DNA of 64,000 nt, taken from assembly GCA_016928525.1 (NCBI GenBank), contig JAFGKO010000295.1:1-64000 (forward strand), read 5' to 3'. This DNA comes from Anaerolineales bacterium (lineage in GTDB: Bacteria; Chloroflexota; Anaerolineae; Anaerolineales; Villigracilaceae). The translations under genes were made by a program, and so were the position numbers. Positions 1 through 9,543 of the stretch are shown piece after piece (within the stretch, counting starts at the first letter, position 1; each line of letters starts with the position of its first letter). Under the pieces are notes generated by a model. It was not told the DNA's origin. It did no database searches and was given only the letters and a program-made list of their open reading frames with translations.

Positions 1-62
1 ATGTGCCCCATCGTCCCTACGTTCAGGTGCGGCTTCGTCCGCTCAAATTTCTGCTTCGCCAT
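1..62 (-). CDS. tuf: Elongation factor Tu, N-terminal fragment (cut by window edge)
   Basis: Reverse-strand start ATG at 62 reads MAKQKFERTKPHLNVGTMGH, the invariant N-terminus of EF-Tu leading into its first GTP-binding motif. An AGGAGA ribosome-binding site lies just upstream. EF-Tu delivers aminoacyl-tRNA to the ribosome. It follows fusA by 35 bases on the same strand, the usual end of a str operon. Only the first 20 codons are in the window. Confidence 0.95.
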   Translation of the reverse strand, partial: MAKQKFERTKPHLNVGTMGH

Positions 63-97
63 GAATGATCTCTCCTTCTAGACAATGAAAGATGAAT

Positions 98-2167
98 TTA
101 TTTCAACATTTCTTGCATCACTGACTCGGCCACAGGCTGGTAGTGATCAAATTCCATACTAAAAACGCCACGTCCCTGCGTTGCAGAACGCAGCTCGGTT
201 GCATATCCGAACATCTCGGCCAGAGGCACCATCGCACGGACAGCCTGGGCATTGCCAGGGCGCATTTCCATACCAAGAACGTTTCCACGGCGGCTATTCA
301 CCTGGCCAATGATCTCACCAAGGTAATCTTCAGGAACAACGACTTCCACTTTCATCATGGGTTCAAGGAGAACCGGGCCACCCTTCTGAACGCCCTCTTT
401 GAAGGCCATAGAAGCTGCAATCTTAAATGCCATTTCGCTCGAGTCGACCTCGTGGAAGGAACCGTCTGTCAAGGTAATCTTCATATCCACAACCGGATAC
501 CCGGCCAGCACTCCGCTGTCAGCCGCCTCCATAATCCCTTTTTCAACAGCCGGGATGTATTCTTTCGGGATTGCGCCACCGATAATTTTGTTCTCAAACA
601 AAATTCCGCTGCCGCGATCGCCCGGCTCTAACGAAATCACGACATGTCCATACTGTCCACGACCGCCGGTTTGCTTCGCGTATTTGTGCGATAACTTTTC
701 CACCGGGCGCGTAATCGACTCACGATAAGCAACGCGCGGACGACCAACATTGGCCTGCACTTTAAACTCCCGAAGCATGCGATCGACCAATACATCGAGA
801 TGCAGTTCGCCCATTCCTGAAATGATCGTTTGCCCGGTGTTCTCGTCAGAACGGACTCGGAAAGTCGGATCTTCCTCAGACAATTTACGCAGGGCTTCGC
901 CCATCTTATCCTGGTCTGCAGTGCTCTTCGGTTCAATTGCGATCGAGATTACTGGCTCTGGGAAGGTAATATTCTCAAGTACGACCTTTTTATTGTCACA
1001 CAAAGTATCGCCAGTGAAGGTTTCCTTGAAACCCAAAACCGCACCAATATCTCCCGCCCGAACTTCCGTGATGTCTTCACGTCGATCGGCATACATACGA
1101 ATTAAACGCCCAATGCGTTCACGTTTTCCTTTTGACGTATTTAACACCATGGCCCCCTGGTTGACAACACCAGAGTACACCCGGAAATAAGCTAAACGGC
1201 CAACATAAGGGTCAGTAACAATTTTAAAGACCAAAGCACTCATTGGAGCGCTGTCATCAGCAGGCAGTTCGATAACCTCTTCTTCGTGATCCGGATTAAT
1301 CCCTTTTACCGGGGGAATATCGGCAGGCGATGGTAAGTAATCAATGACTGCATCCAATAAAATCTGCACACCCTTGTTGCGCAGGGAGGATCCGCAAAAA
1401 ACGGGGGTTGCCTTTCCAGCGATCACCGACCGACGCAGTGCTGCCTTGAGTTGGTCAAGGCTGATTTCTTCGCCCTCCAAATACTTGACGGTAAGCTCAT
1501 CATCCAATTCGGCAATACGTTCTACCAGGTTGGCACGAGCTTCCTGTGCCTGCTCCTTCAATTCATCCGGGATTTCAACTTCCTTGGGATCCTTTCCAAG
1601 ATCATCTTCCCAAAGAGTAGCTTTCTGCTCCAAAACATTGACTACACCATGAAAGGTGGCCTCGAAACCCATCGGGATTTGCATCACAATTGGGTTGGCG
1701 CCCAACCGGTCACGAATGGATTCGATCGTACGTTCATACGATGCACCAACGCGATCCATCTTATTCACAAGACATATGCGAGGCACACTATATCGGTCAG
1801 CCTGACGCCAAACCGTTTCACTTTGCGGCTCGACACCCTGAACGGCATCGAAGATAACCACACCGCCATCCAGAACGCGTAGAGAGCGCTGCACTTCAGC
1901 CGTAAAATCAATGTGTCCAGGCGTATCAATTATATTGACCTGGTAGCCCTTCCACTCCGCAGATACTGCCGCCGAAACAATCGTAATTCCACGTTCACGT
2001 TCCTGTTCCATCCAGTCGGTGACGGTTGTACCATCATCGACAGAACCAAGGCGATAAGTCTTGCCCGTATAGAACAGAATCCGTTCTGTGGTTGTGGTCT
2101 TACCTGCATCAATGTGCGCAATAACACCAATATTTCTGTAACGTTCCAGCGGATACTCGCGTGCCAT
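98..2167 (-). CDS. fusA: Elongation factor G
   Basis: This 689-residue protein is a full-length EF-G, the GTPase that drives ribosomal translocation and, with RRF, ribosome recycling. The G domain shows the P-loop [15 protein letters not shown], the switch region [13 protein letters not shown] and NKMDR. Domains II to V follow, with the typical domain IV segment [10 protein letters not shown] and the C-terminal domain V region [14 protein letters not shown]. It lies between rpsG (33-base gap) and tuf in the str operon. Nothing is unusual in length or motifs. Confidence 0.98.
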   Translation of the reverse strand: MAREYPLERYRNIGVIAHIDAGKTTTTERILFYTGKTYRLGSVDDGTTVTDWMEQERERGITIVSAAVSAEWKGYQVNIIDTPGHIDFTAEVQRSLRVLDGGVVIFDAVQGVEPQSETVWRQADRYSVPRICLVNKMDRVGASYERTIESIRDRLGANPIVMQIPMGFEATFHGVVNVLEQKATLWEDDLGKDPKEVEIPDELKEQAQEARANLVERIAELDDELTVKYLEGEEISLDQLKAALRRSVIAGKATPVFCGSSLRNKGVQILLDAVIDYLPSPADIPPVKGINPDHEEEVIELPADDSAPMSALVFKIVTDPYVGRLAYFRVYSGVVNQGAMVLNTSKGKRERIGRLIRMYADRREDITEVRAGDIGAVLGFKETFTGDTLCDNKKVVLENITFPEPVISIAIEPKSTADQDKMGEALRKLSEEDPTFRVRSDENTGQTIISGMGELHLDVLVDRMLREFKVQANVGRPRVAYRESITRPVEKLSHKYAKQTGGRGQYGHVVISLEPGDRGSGILFENKIIGGAIPKEYIPAVEKGIMEAADSGVLAGYPVVDMKITLTDGSFHEVDSSEMAFKIAASMAFKEGVQKGGPVLLEPMMKVEVVVPEDYLGEIIGQVNSRRGNVLGMEMRPGNAQAVRAMVPLAEMFGYATELRSATQGRGVFSMEFDHYQPVAESVMQEMLK

Positions 2168-2200
2168 TAATAATTACCCTATAAAAGCGCGTATACCTGT

Positions 2201-2668
2201 TTAAACACGATAATGGGAAAAAGCGCGGTTGGCTTCCGCCATTTTATGCGCCTCATCACGCTTGCGAATGGCAGCACCCGTTTCATTAAAAGCATCGATT
2301 AACTCAGAAGCAAGCTTATCAGGAAATGACTTGCCGGAACGATCCCGAGCTGCTGCCAGAATCCAGCGAATCGCCAATGTCTTACGACGCTCTGCCGACA
2401 CTTCCATTGGAACCTGATATGTAGCACCACCCACACGACGGGGGCGGACTTCCATAGCCGGCGACACATTTCGGAGCGCAGCATCAAAAACCTCCAACGG
2501 ATTCTTCTCGGTACGCTCTTTGATCAAGTCCATCGCATCATACATGAGTCCAACAGCAAGACTCTTCTTGCCACGCTTCATAATATGCAAGATCATTGTC
2601 TGCATGTTCACGCTGTTATAGCGGATATCAGGCGGGATAACCCGCTCCTCAGGCTTTCCTCTTCGCAT
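2201..2668 (-). CDS. rpsG: 30S ribosomal protein S7
   Basis: Small-subunit protein S7 (155 residues) binds the 3' major domain of 16S rRNA and nucleates head assembly. The open frame extends further upstream into rpsL, but the start MRRGKPEERVIPPD at 2668 is chosen because a GGGAGAGAAAG ribosome-binding site precedes it and it gives the standard family length. Conserved parts include MKRGKKSLA, EVRPRRVGGATYQVP and the C-terminal ANRAFSHYR. The gap to rpsL is 16 bases, so the two genes are surely co-transcribed. In many bacteria S7 also represses translation of this operon; no specific S7-binding site was identified here. Confidence 0.97.
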   Translation of the reverse strand: MRRGKPEERVIPPDIRYNSVNMQTMILHIMKRGKKSLAVGLMYDAMDLIKERTEKNPLEVFDAALRNVSPAMEVRPRRVGGATYQVPMEVSAERRKTLAIRWILAAARDRSGKSFPDKLASELIDAFNETGAAIRKRDEAHKMAEANRAFSHYRV

Positions 2669-2684
2669 GCTTTCTCTCCCAAAT

Positions 2685-3101
2685 TTACTTTGGACGCTTC
2701 GCGCCGTACTTCGAGCGGCCCTGTTTACGATCAGACACACCGGTCGTATCCAGTGAACCTCGAACGATATGATAACGAACACCCGGCAGGTCTTTCACAC
2801 GACCGCCACGTACTAACACCACAGAGTGCTCTTGCAACTGGTGTCCCTCACCGGGGATATAGGCAGTCACTTCAATGCCATTGGTCAAACGCACACGAGC
2901 GATCTTCCGCAAAGCCGAGTTCGGTTTTTTAGGCGTCATGGTACGCACAACCGTACATACACCACGCTTTTGCGGAGCGCCTTTATCCTGACGAAAGCGT
3001 CGCTGCTTATAGCTGTTTAGCGTATATTGCAACGCTGGAGCCTTGCTCTTGGCTTTCTTCATTTTGCGGCCCTTGCGGACCATTTGGTTTATTGTCGGCA
3101 C
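2685..3101 (-). CDS. rpsL: 30S ribosomal protein S12
   Basis: S12 (138 residues) sits at the decoding centre and interface of the 30S subunit. It starts [13 protein letters not shown] and contains [37 protein letters not shown] and [15 protein letters not shown], which hold the lysines and other residues linked to streptomycin response in the family. It has an insert after PALQY (about residues 25-43) of the kind known in several Gram-positive lineages. It is the first gene of the str operon here and has its own promoter immediately behind rpoB. Confidence 0.98.
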   Translation of the reverse strand: MPTINQMVRKGRKMKKAKSKAPALQYTLNSYKQRRFRQDKGAPQKRGVCTVVRTMTPKKPNSALRKIARVRLTNGIEVTAYIPGEGHQLQEHSVVLVRGGRVKDLPGVRYHIVRGSLDTTGVSDRKQGRSKYGAKRPK

Positions 3102-3149
3102 CTTTGCCTCCGATTACAGTTTATTTCACAAAGTCTTTTCGCAAGAAAC

Positions 3150-3217
3150 GAGGCCATCAGAGTGTATTGATGGCCTCATTTGTAGCTGCCATGCTATAGG
3201 CGGGATGATAGCCGCCT
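3150..3217 (-). other. Two hairpins in the str-operon leader
   Basis: In the leader between the rpsL promoter and the rpsL start there are two stems. The upstream one has arms AGGCGG/CCGCCT (3198-3203 with 3212-3217, 8-base loop). The downstream one has perfect 10-base arms GAGGCCATCA/TGATGGCCTC (3150-3159 with 3168-3177, 8-base loop). No long U-run follows the second stem (GTTTCTTG), so it is not a clear terminator. It could act as a leader regulatory structure or as a weak end for rpoB read-through transcripts. Confidence 0.55.
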
Positions 3218-3240
3218 TGTGGGGTCGGCAACGAAAAGAG

Positions 3241-3269
3241 ATTTTATCACCTGCCTAGTCATACGTCAA
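3241..3269 (-). promoter_or_regulatory. Promoter of the rpsL-rpsG-fusA-tuf operon
   Basis: On the minus strand TTGACG (3269-3264) is followed after 17 bases by TAAAAT (3246-3241), close to the sigma-70 consensus. The -35 box begins three bases after the rpoB stop codon, so the str operon can be transcribed independently of rpoB. The predicted transcript begins near 3234. Confidence 0.75.
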
Positions 3270-3271
3270 GG

Positions 3272-6200
3272 CTACCGTTTATCCCTGAGGTTTTCACCAA
3301 TATCCAATAAGCCTGTTGCCATCCTCGGCGGGTGGGTCTTTTCCTCATCTTTGCCAAATCTAACTACATCACCACTATCATTTATAGCCTCAACGGCAAG
3401 TCCAAGACTCTGAAGCTCCTTTACAAGCACACGGAACGAGGCAGGGATACTTGGATCTTCAATAGGCTCACCTTTAACAATCGCCTCATATGTGTTTACA
3501 CGACCCTGCACATCATCTGACTTAACCGTAAGCATTTCTTGCAGGGTGTATGCCGCACCGTATGCTTCCAGCGCCCATACTTCCATCTCACCAAATCGTT
3601 GCCCACCGAATTGAGCTTTACCGCCAAGTGGCTGCTGTGTTACAAGGCTATAAGGTCCAGTGGAACGGGCATGTACCTTATCTTCAACCAGGTGATGGAG
3701 CTTAAGAATTGTCATAACGCCGACGGTAACTGGCTGATCGTATGGTACACCTGTTTTACCATCACGTAACACTTGCTTTCCAAGCATAGGCATCGGGACG
3801 CCTTTCGAGCTCATCACGCTTTGTGCCGTTTCGTATAGCTTGTCATCACTCACATCACTGGGTTCTCCAAGGCTTTCCAACCATAATCGCAAGCATGCAC
3901 CCATTGCGGCATCATTGTATGGTTGACGTTCCTTCGGGTCACCGTCCATTGGATAAAAAATGGTGTCTGGATCAAACTTATGATCGCGCAACCATTCACG
4001 CGCAGTAGCGTCACGAGCATAATCAACTTTGTACAGATCATAAATATCATACCCGCGCCCACCCAGGTACTCTTCCAGATATAGCCGGCGTACTTCATCG
4101 TCATCTTGGATCATCTCAGGATCATATTCGTCCTGTTTGAGCCACTCCCAGGCTGTCTGCGCCGCCTCTTTCCAAGCCTGATCCACGATCCAGGCTCGCG
4201 CCAGTTCAGCCTCGATCTCCTCTTCTGAAGCCCCGTCGAAGACCGGCGTCAGCGCCCTGAAACCAAGCCGCTTGGCTGCCCACCCGAGGTGAACCTCCAG
4301 GACCTGACCAATGTTCATACGCCCGGGCACACCCAACGGATTTAGGATAAGATCAACCGGAGTCCCATCTTCCAGGAAAGGCATATCCTCTACAGGTACA
4401 ACCTTCGAAACAACACCCTTGTTCCCATGACGACCAGCCATCTTGTCACCGGCCGTGATCTTGCGCCGCTGCGCTACTGAGACTCTCACCATCATATCCA
4501 CACCAGCGGAAAGGTCCGAGTTTTCCTCGCGCGTGAAAACTTTGACATCGACGACCTTGCCTCGTTCGCCATGTGGCATGCGCAAGGAAGTATCTTTCAC
4601 ATCGCGAGATTTCTCGCCAAAAATAGCACGCAACAGGCGTTCCTCCGGCGTAAGCTCTTTTTCGCCCTTTGGAGTAATCTTGCCGACCAGGATATCATTT
4701 GGACCCACTTCGGCGCCGATACGGATAATGCCGTTTTCATCCAGATCTTTGATCGCATCTTCCCCGACGTTGGGGATGTCGCGCGTTATCTCTTCGGGTC
4801 CCAGCTTTGTATCACGCGCTTCCACTTCGTACTTTTCGATGTGCACGGACGTAAAGCGATCTTCCTGAACAAGTCGTTCCGAAATAAGAATTGCGTCCTC
4901 GAAATTACCACCTTCCCAGGAGATAAAGGCCACAACCACATTCTGGCCGAGCGCCAGTTCGCCGCTTTCAGTCGATGACGAATCGGCGATAATGTCACCA
5001 GCCTTGACAATTTGTCCTTTGACAACCGCCGGACGCTGGTCGATACAGGTGCTTTGATTAGAGCGCTGGTATTTGCGCAGTTGGTATGTATGCAGGCCAT
5101 CTTTTTCACGGATAGCAATCGAACTGCCAGTCACAGACGAAACCTCGCCATCTGCCTCCGCCACAATCACCTGACCCGAGTCGAGGGCTGCATGGTATTC
5201 CATCCCCGTAGAAACCAGGGGGATTTCGGGACGCACCAACGGGACAGCCTGCGCCTGCATATTCGACCCCATCAAAGCGCGGTTGGCATCGTCATGCTCC
5301 AGGAAGGGAATCAATGCCGCACTGATGCCCACTACCTGATGCGGAGCCACATCCATGAATTGAACGCTTTCCGGCGTTGAGAAAACAAAACCAGAGTGAT
5401 AACGACTGGAAACACGATCACGGACATATTCATTGTGTTCAGTCAAAGGCGCATTTGCCTGGGCAATCACGTACTTATCTTCCGCATCCGCAGACAGATA
5501 CTCGATCTCATCCGATACGAACGGAACAACCTTTATATCGCCGCCGATTTTCGCAAGTTTCTTGAATGTCTTCTCGTCAATACGCTCACTGGCTTTGATA
5601 AGCTCGTTCTCTTTCGAGTCTTTTACATCTTCTTTCACTGCTCGCCCAATCAATCTCTCATCATCGCAAGGCAAAGACTTGAACACCTTACGATATGGAG
5701 TCTCAATAAAACCATATTCATTGACCCGAGCGAACGAAGCCAGACGGCCAATCAAACCAATGTTCGGACCTTCCGGCGTTTCAATCGGGCAAATTCGCCC
5801 ATAGTGCGAGTGGTGCACATCGCGGACGTCAAAGCCTGCACGCTCACGACGCAAACCACCGGGACCCAAAGCTGAGAGCGTTCGTTTATGACGCAGTTCG
5901 GCCAGAGGGTTAGTTTGGTCCATGAATTGTGACAGTTGGCTGGAGCCAAAGAACTCTCGCAACGCTGCAACCACCGGGCGGATATTGACCAAGGTCACAG
6001 GTGACAATTGCTCCTGGTCACGAATAGACATGCGTTCCTTAATTACGCGCTCCATACGGCGCAGACCAATACGCAATTTGTTCTGGATCAACTCACCCAC
6101 CGTCTTGACACGCCGGTTGCCGAGGTGGTCGATGTCGTCCGGTTTCTCTACTCCATTATTGATCTGGATCATGCGACGCACCAGGCGGATGATATCCTGC

Positions 6201-7165
6201 TTGGTCACATTCCTGTGAGGAACGGGAACCTTCAAGTCGAGTTTCTGGTTTAGTTTATAACGCCCCACTCGTTCCAAATCATAGTGGCGCTGGTCGAAAA
6301 GCTGCTCCTCCAAAAACTGACGAGCATTTTCCAAAGTAGCCGGATCACCCGGGCGCATCTTCCGAAAGAATTCAATCAAAGCAGCTTCTGCAATCGTCTG
6401 GCCAGCAGACAGATCCCACTCCGGCTCCTGCCGTAAAGTGGATGCAATGAACATACGCTCGGGGTTGTTGTCTACATCCCGGAAGAGCGCCAGGATCTCC
6501 TCGTCGGTACCGTTTTTGAGAGGTGAATCGCCGCTGCCATCATCGACAACAGCCAAAGCTCGTAAGAAGACCGTAATCGGGACGGTGCGCTTACGGTTGA
6601 ATTTCAGGATGATGTAATCACTCTTGCGCGTTTCGAACTCCATCCACGCGCCGCGGTCAGGGATGAGTTTTGCCATCGCTAACGCGCGACCAGTTGATCG
6701 GTCGACGGGTGCTTCGAAATAAACGCCAGGGGAGCGGATCAGCTGTGAGACGACCACCCGCTCCGTTCCATTAATGATGAAAGTTCCCTTATCCGTCATC
6801 TCAGGGAAATCGCCCAAAAATATATCCTGCTTCATGGGCTCTGGAACATCTGCGCCCGCCAGGAGCACTGACACATACAGCGGGCTCGAATAGGTCAGGT
6901 CGCGTTCAACACATTCGTCAATTGTGTGTTTGGGCTCTCCAAACCAATACTTCAAACCCCAATGTTCCGACTCCGGGCTGCGGCTGGGAAAATAAAGTTT
7001 CATCCCCTTGTTGTATGACTCGATTGGTGAAACCTCATGGAAGAGATCAGCCAACCCCTCACGCTTTAGACGCTCAAAAGAATCAAGTTGTACTTCAATT
7101 AGATCGGGAAGATTAAGTTTTACGGGAATGCGGGCAAAGTTTTTACGAGGCAGGGCAGATGCCAT
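3272..7165 (-). CDS. rpoB: DNA-directed RNA polymerase subunit beta
   Basis: This 1297-residue beta subunit forms the catalytic cleft of RNA polymerase with beta-prime. Landmarks are the rifampicin-site region [18 protein letters not shown] followed by [12 protein letters not shown], then [12 protein letters not shown], the [19 protein letters not shown] block, [12 protein letters not shown] and the C-terminal [20 protein letters not shown]. Between [16 protein letters not shown] and [11 protein letters not shown] (about residues 989-1128) lie some 140 acidic and aromatic residues where most beta subunits have about 15-20. This looks like a lineage-specific inserted domain. The next gene downstream is rpsL, not rpoC, so the usual rpoBC pair is split. 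A promoter lies upstream at 7240-7269. Confidence 0.98.
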   Translation of the reverse strand: MASALPRKNFARIPVKLNLPDLIEVQLDSFERLKREGLADLFHEVSPIESYNKGMKLYFPSRSPESEHWGLKYWFGEPKHTIDECVERDLTYSSPLYVSVLLAGADVPEPMKQDIFLGDFPEMTDKGTFIINGTERVVVSQLIRSPGVYFEAPVDRSTGRALAMAKLIPDRGAWMEFETRKSDYIILKFNRKRTVPITVFLRALAVVDDGSGDSPLKNGTDEEILALFRDVDNNPERMFIASTLRQEPEWDLSAGQTIAEAALIEFFRKMRPGDPATLENARQFLEEQLFDQRHYDLERVGRYKLNQKLDLKVPVPHRNVTKQDIIRLVRRMIQINNGVEKPDDIDHLGNRRVKTVGELIQNKLRIGLRRMERVIKERMSIRDQEQLSPVTLVNIRPVVAALREFFGSSQLSQFMDQTNPLAELRHKRTLSALGPGGLRRERAGFDVRDVHHSHYGRICPIETPEGPNIGLIGRLASFARVNEYGFIETPYRKVFKSLPCDDERLIGRAVKEDVKDSKENELIKASERIDEKTFKKLAKIGGDIKVVPFVSDEIEYLSADAEDKYVIAQANAPLTEHNEYVRDRVSSRYHSGFVFSTPESVQFMDVAPHQVVGISAALIPFLEHDDANRALMGSNMQAQAVPLVRPEIPLVSTGMEYHAALDSGQVIVAEADGEVSSVTGSSIAIREKDGLHTYQLRKYQRSNQSTCIDQRPAVVKGQIVKAGDIIADSSSTESGELALGQNVVVAFISWEGGNFEDAILISERLVQEDRFTSVHIEKYEVEARDTKLGPEEITRDIPNVGEDAIKDLDENGIIRIGAEVGPNDILVGKITPKGEKELTPEERLLRAIFGEKSRDVKDTSLRMPHGERGKVVDVKVFTREENSDLSAGVDMMVRVSVAQRRKITAGDKMAGRHGNKGVVSKVVPVEDMPFLEDGTPVDLILNPLGVPGRMNIGQVLEVHLGWAAKRLGFRALTPVFDGASEEEIEAELARAWIVDQAWKEAAQTAWEWLKQDEYDPEMIQDDDEVRRLYLEEYLGGRGYDIYDLYKVDYARDATAREWLRDHKFDPDTIFYPMDGDPKERQPYNDAAMGACLRLWLESLGEPSDVSDDKLYETAQSVMSSKGVPMPMLGKQVLRDGKTGVPYDQPVTVGVMTILKLHHLVEDKVHARSTGPYSLVTQQPLGGKAQFGGQRFGEMEVWALEAYGAAYTLQEMLTVKSDDVQGRVNTYEAIVKGEPIEDPSIPASFRVLVKELQSLGLAVEAINDSGDVVRFGKDEEKTHPPRMATGLLDIGENLRDKR

Positions 7166-7207
7166 TCGTCTCTCCTGAACTGGGCACGAATTAATAACAC
7201 GAATCTA

Positions 7208-7227
7208 TCCCACTAACCATAGCGGGA
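7208..7227 (-). other. Small hairpin in the rpoB leader
   Basis: Arms TCCCGCTA and TAGTGGGA (8 pairs including one G-U, 4-base loop) lie in the 5' untranslated region of rpoB, between the promoter and the start codon. Function is unknown; it may only stabilise the mRNA end. Confidence 0.4.
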
Positions 7228-7239
7228 CAGCAATCGTTG

Positions 7240-7269
7240 ATTATAAACCAAAAAACAAGGTTCGGTCAA
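7240..7269 (-). promoter_or_regulatory. Promoter of rpoB
   Basis: On the minus strand TTGACC (7269-7264) and TATAAT (7245-7240) are separated by 18 bases. The -10 box matches the consensus perfectly. It lies 75 bases upstream of the rpoB start. Confidence 0.75.
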
Positions 7270-7407
7270 GCTTAATTAGCGAGATTTTCGAAAACCCGCT
7301 TTCTCTTTACTTTGTGGACAGCGGCATTTTATCATAGATTCTACAACTTTGCATGTACTGCTGGAGTTATTTGATGTAGAATCCAGGAACATTTTCCAGG
7401 AGGCGTC

Positions 7408-8784
7408 ATGGCAACACATGCAAACAGCAAGTCTATCGTCAATGACAAGCGTGAAATCTTTGGCTGGGCCATGTATGACTGGGCTAATTCAGCTTTCAGT
7501 ACAACCGTCGGAACGGTATTTTTGGGGCCATACGTTGCCAGCCTTGCTCGTAGCGCAGCTGAGGCAGCCGGAACACCCACTGTATCATTTCTAGGCATTC
7601 CGATAGCGCCCGACTCCTTCCTCCCCTACTGCATCTCCTTCTCTGTGGGAATGCAGGTGTTGTTCTTGCCCATCCTGGGAGCCATTGCAGATTACTCTCA
7701 CTTACGCAAACAGATGATGCGGTTATTTGCCACCATCGGCGCGGTGGCAACGATTTTGATGTTCTTCTTGACAGGTGGATTGTGGTGGCTAGGCGGTGTG
7801 TTTTTTATCGTTGCCAACCTGGCCTTTGGCGCTGCTATCGTGTTCTACAACGCCTATCTACCTGACATTGCCAGCGAGGAAGAGCGCGACAGGGTATCCT
7901 CCTATGGCTGGGCCATGGGTTATCTTGGGGGCGGCATTCTACTGGCGCTCAACCTGGCCTTCTATCTGTTCAGTGACAAAATCGGAGTGCCAAGCGAATT
8001 GGCTGTCCGCATCAATCTCGCCTCGGCAGGCGTCTGGTGGCTGGGTTTCTCCTTCATCACCTGGGCAAGGTTGCGAGCACGCCACGCTTCGCGCTCTTTA
8101 CCAGCCAGAGAGACTTATGCAAGCATTGGCTTCAAGCAATTGCGAAAAACCTTGAGTGAAGTCAACCACTTCCCCGAAACACTCAAATTCCTGCTGGCTT
8201 ATTTCCTCTATAACGATGGCATTCAAACCGTGATTGCAGTCTCTGCTACCTTTGCTGCTGCGCCCCTGATCCAGGGCGGCCTGGAACTCGAACAACAGAC
8301 ACTAACAGCTGTCATCCTGATGATCCAATTTGTGGCTTTTGGTGGCGCGCTTCTGTGGGGCCGTCTTGCCAACTGGATTGGTGCAAAGCAATCAATCGTT
8401 GTCAGCTTGTTCATTTGGTCAGGCGTTGTCATCTATGCTTATGGCGGCTTGCAGGGTGAAGGCGTTGTGCTCCAATTCTTTATCCTTGGTATGTTCATCG
8501 CCCTGGTCATGGGTGGATCACAAGCGATCAGTCGTAGCCTGTTCGCGCAGATGATCCCTGATGGAAAAGAGGCTGAATTCTATTCCTTTTACGAGATCAG
8601 CGAACGCGGGACATCCTGGATCGGTCCGCTCGTCTTCGGATTGGCAAACCAACTATTCGGAAGCCTGCGGTATGGTATTCTATCCTTGATATTCTTCTTC
8701 ATCGCCGGACTGATCGTTCTCCCCTTTGTAAAAGTGGACAAAGCCATCGCGGACGTCAAGAAATACGACGCGGCTCGTTCCTGA
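7408..8784 (+). CDS. UMF1-family MFS transporter
   Basis: This 458-residue integral membrane protein begins, after a short polar N-terminus, with GWAMYDWANSAFSTTV, the signature of the UMF1 branch of the major facilitator superfamily (relatives of fungal Atg22 vacuolar effluxers). About twelve hydrophobic segments are visible, with a central cytoplasmic loop rich in Arg (residues about 225-245) and a conserved RSLFAQMIPDGKEAEFYSFYEI segment in the second half. Substrate is unknown; amino-acid export is suggested only by eukaryotic relatives. The start is set by AGGAGG eight bases upstream. It is transcribed alone and ends in a strong terminator. Confidence 0.9.
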   Translation: MATHANSKSIVNDKREIFGWAMYDWANSAFSTTVGTVFLGPYVASLARSAAEAAGTPTVSFLGIPIAPDSFLPYCISFSVGMQVLFLPILGAIADYSHLRKQMMRLFATIGAVATILMFFLTGGLWWLGGVFFIVANLAFGAAIVFYNAYLPDIASEEERDRVSSYGWAMGYLGGGILLALNLAFYLFSDKIGVPSELAVRINLASAGVWWLGFSFITWARLRARHASRSLPARETYASIGFKQLRKTLSEVNHFPETLKFLLAYFLYNDGIQTVIAVSATFAAAPLIQGGLELEQQTLTAVILMIQFVAFGGALLWGRLANWIGAKQSIVVSLFIWSGVVIYAYGGLQGEGVVLQFFILGMFIALVMGGSQAISRSLFAQMIPDGKEAEFYSFYEISERGTSWIGPLVFGLANQLFGSLRYGILSLIFFFIAGLIVLPFVKVDKAIADVKKYDAARS

Positions 8785-8804
8785 ACAAAACCTGCTTCCA
8801 TCAA

Positions 8805-8840
8805 ACAGGCCTGGACTCCTGCCCAGGCCTGTTTTTATTT
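8805..8840 (+). terminator. Rho-independent terminator of the UMF1 transporter gene
   Basis: Perfect 10-base arms ACAGGCCTGG/CCAGGCCTGT with an 8-base loop are followed by TTTTATTT, 21 bases after the stop codon. Confidence 0.9.
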
Positions 8841-8903
8841 CATAAAAACCTTGCGAAGGCTTATCTCAAAGGCAAAGCCCGAAGGATCAAACCTTCGCAA
8901 GGT
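8841..8903 (-). terminator. Terminator of dcd
   Basis: On the minus strand, just after the dcd stop, 12-base arms ACCTTGCGAAGG/CCTTCGCAAGGT (8892-8903 with 8848-8859) enclose 32 bases and are followed by TTTTATG. It lies back to back with the terminator of the convergent transporter gene. Confidence 0.7.
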
Positions 8904-8910
8904 GTAAAAG

Positions 8911-9465
8911 CTACAACTTCGGCAATACAATCGTCTTTTGTTTCTGGTACTTACCCTTCTTGTCCGCATAAGAAATTTCACACTCTTCATCTGCTTCGAA
9001 GAATAACACCTGAGCAATACCCTCGTTGGCATAAATCTTGGCGGGCAGCGGCGTAGTATTCGAAATCTCCAGCGTGACAAACCCCTCCCACTCCGGCTCG
9101 AAGGGCGTTACGTTGATGATGATCCCGCAGCGCGCGTAAGTAGACTTACCCAGGCAAACCGTTAAAACTTTGCGCGGGATGCGGAAATATTCCACCGTCC
9201 GCGCCAGCGCAAATGAATTGGGCGGGATGACGCACACATCCGCTTTGATATCGACCATGCTCTTCGGGTCGAAATGCTTGGGGTCCACCGTCGCGGCGAA
9301 GACATTGGTGAACACCTTGAACTCATCTGCCACACGGATGTCGTACCCATAAGATGAAACGCCATAAGAGATGACATGGTCGCGCACCTGGTTCTCTACA
9401 AATGGCTCGATCATGCGCTTCTCGGTCGCCATTTTACGAATCCAGTGGTCTGGTTTTAAACCCAT
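8911..9465 (-). CDS. dcd: dCTP deaminase
   Basis: The 184-residue protein belongs to the trimeric dCTP deaminase/dUTPase fold. It converts dCTP to dUTP and so feeds dTMP synthesis. The core reads [20 protein letters not shown] then [10 protein letters not shown]; Ser108, Arg112 and Glu133 match the catalytic Ser, Arg and Glu of the Escherichia coli enzyme. Some family members also hydrolyse dUTP; sequence alone does not settle this. An AGGAGG site sets the start. It is convergent with the transporter gene and separated by paired terminators. Confidence 0.95.
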   Translation of the reverse strand: MGLKPDHWIRKMATEKRMIEPFVENQVRDHVISYGVSSYGYDIRVADEFKVFTNVFAATVDPKHFDPKSMVDIKADVCVIPPNSFALARTVEYFRIPRKVLTVCLGKSTYARCGIIINVTPFEPEWEGFVTLEISNTTPLPAKIYANEGIAQVLFFEADEECEISYADKKGKYQKQKTIVLPKL

Positions 9466-9543
9466 AAAATCCTCCTATAAAGCTTTGCAGTGTCTTAGAC
9501 CACCGCTGAGTTAATAAATGTGTGTTGTTTCATTGCTCATCTA

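Noticed and set aside
143..631. Long plus-strand open frames opposite fusA, rpoB and other genes
   Set aside because: They lie wholly within well-identified genes on the other strand and have no recognisable product or ribosome-binding site.
2669..2782. Longer N-terminus of S7
   Set aside because: The extension overlaps rpsL, has no similarity to S7 and the internal start has a good ribosome-binding site.
3134..3239. Long-range closing stem TCTTTTCG/CGAAAAGA around the str leader hairpins
   Set aside because: The upstream arm lies directly after the -10 box and would mostly not be transcribed from the predicted start.
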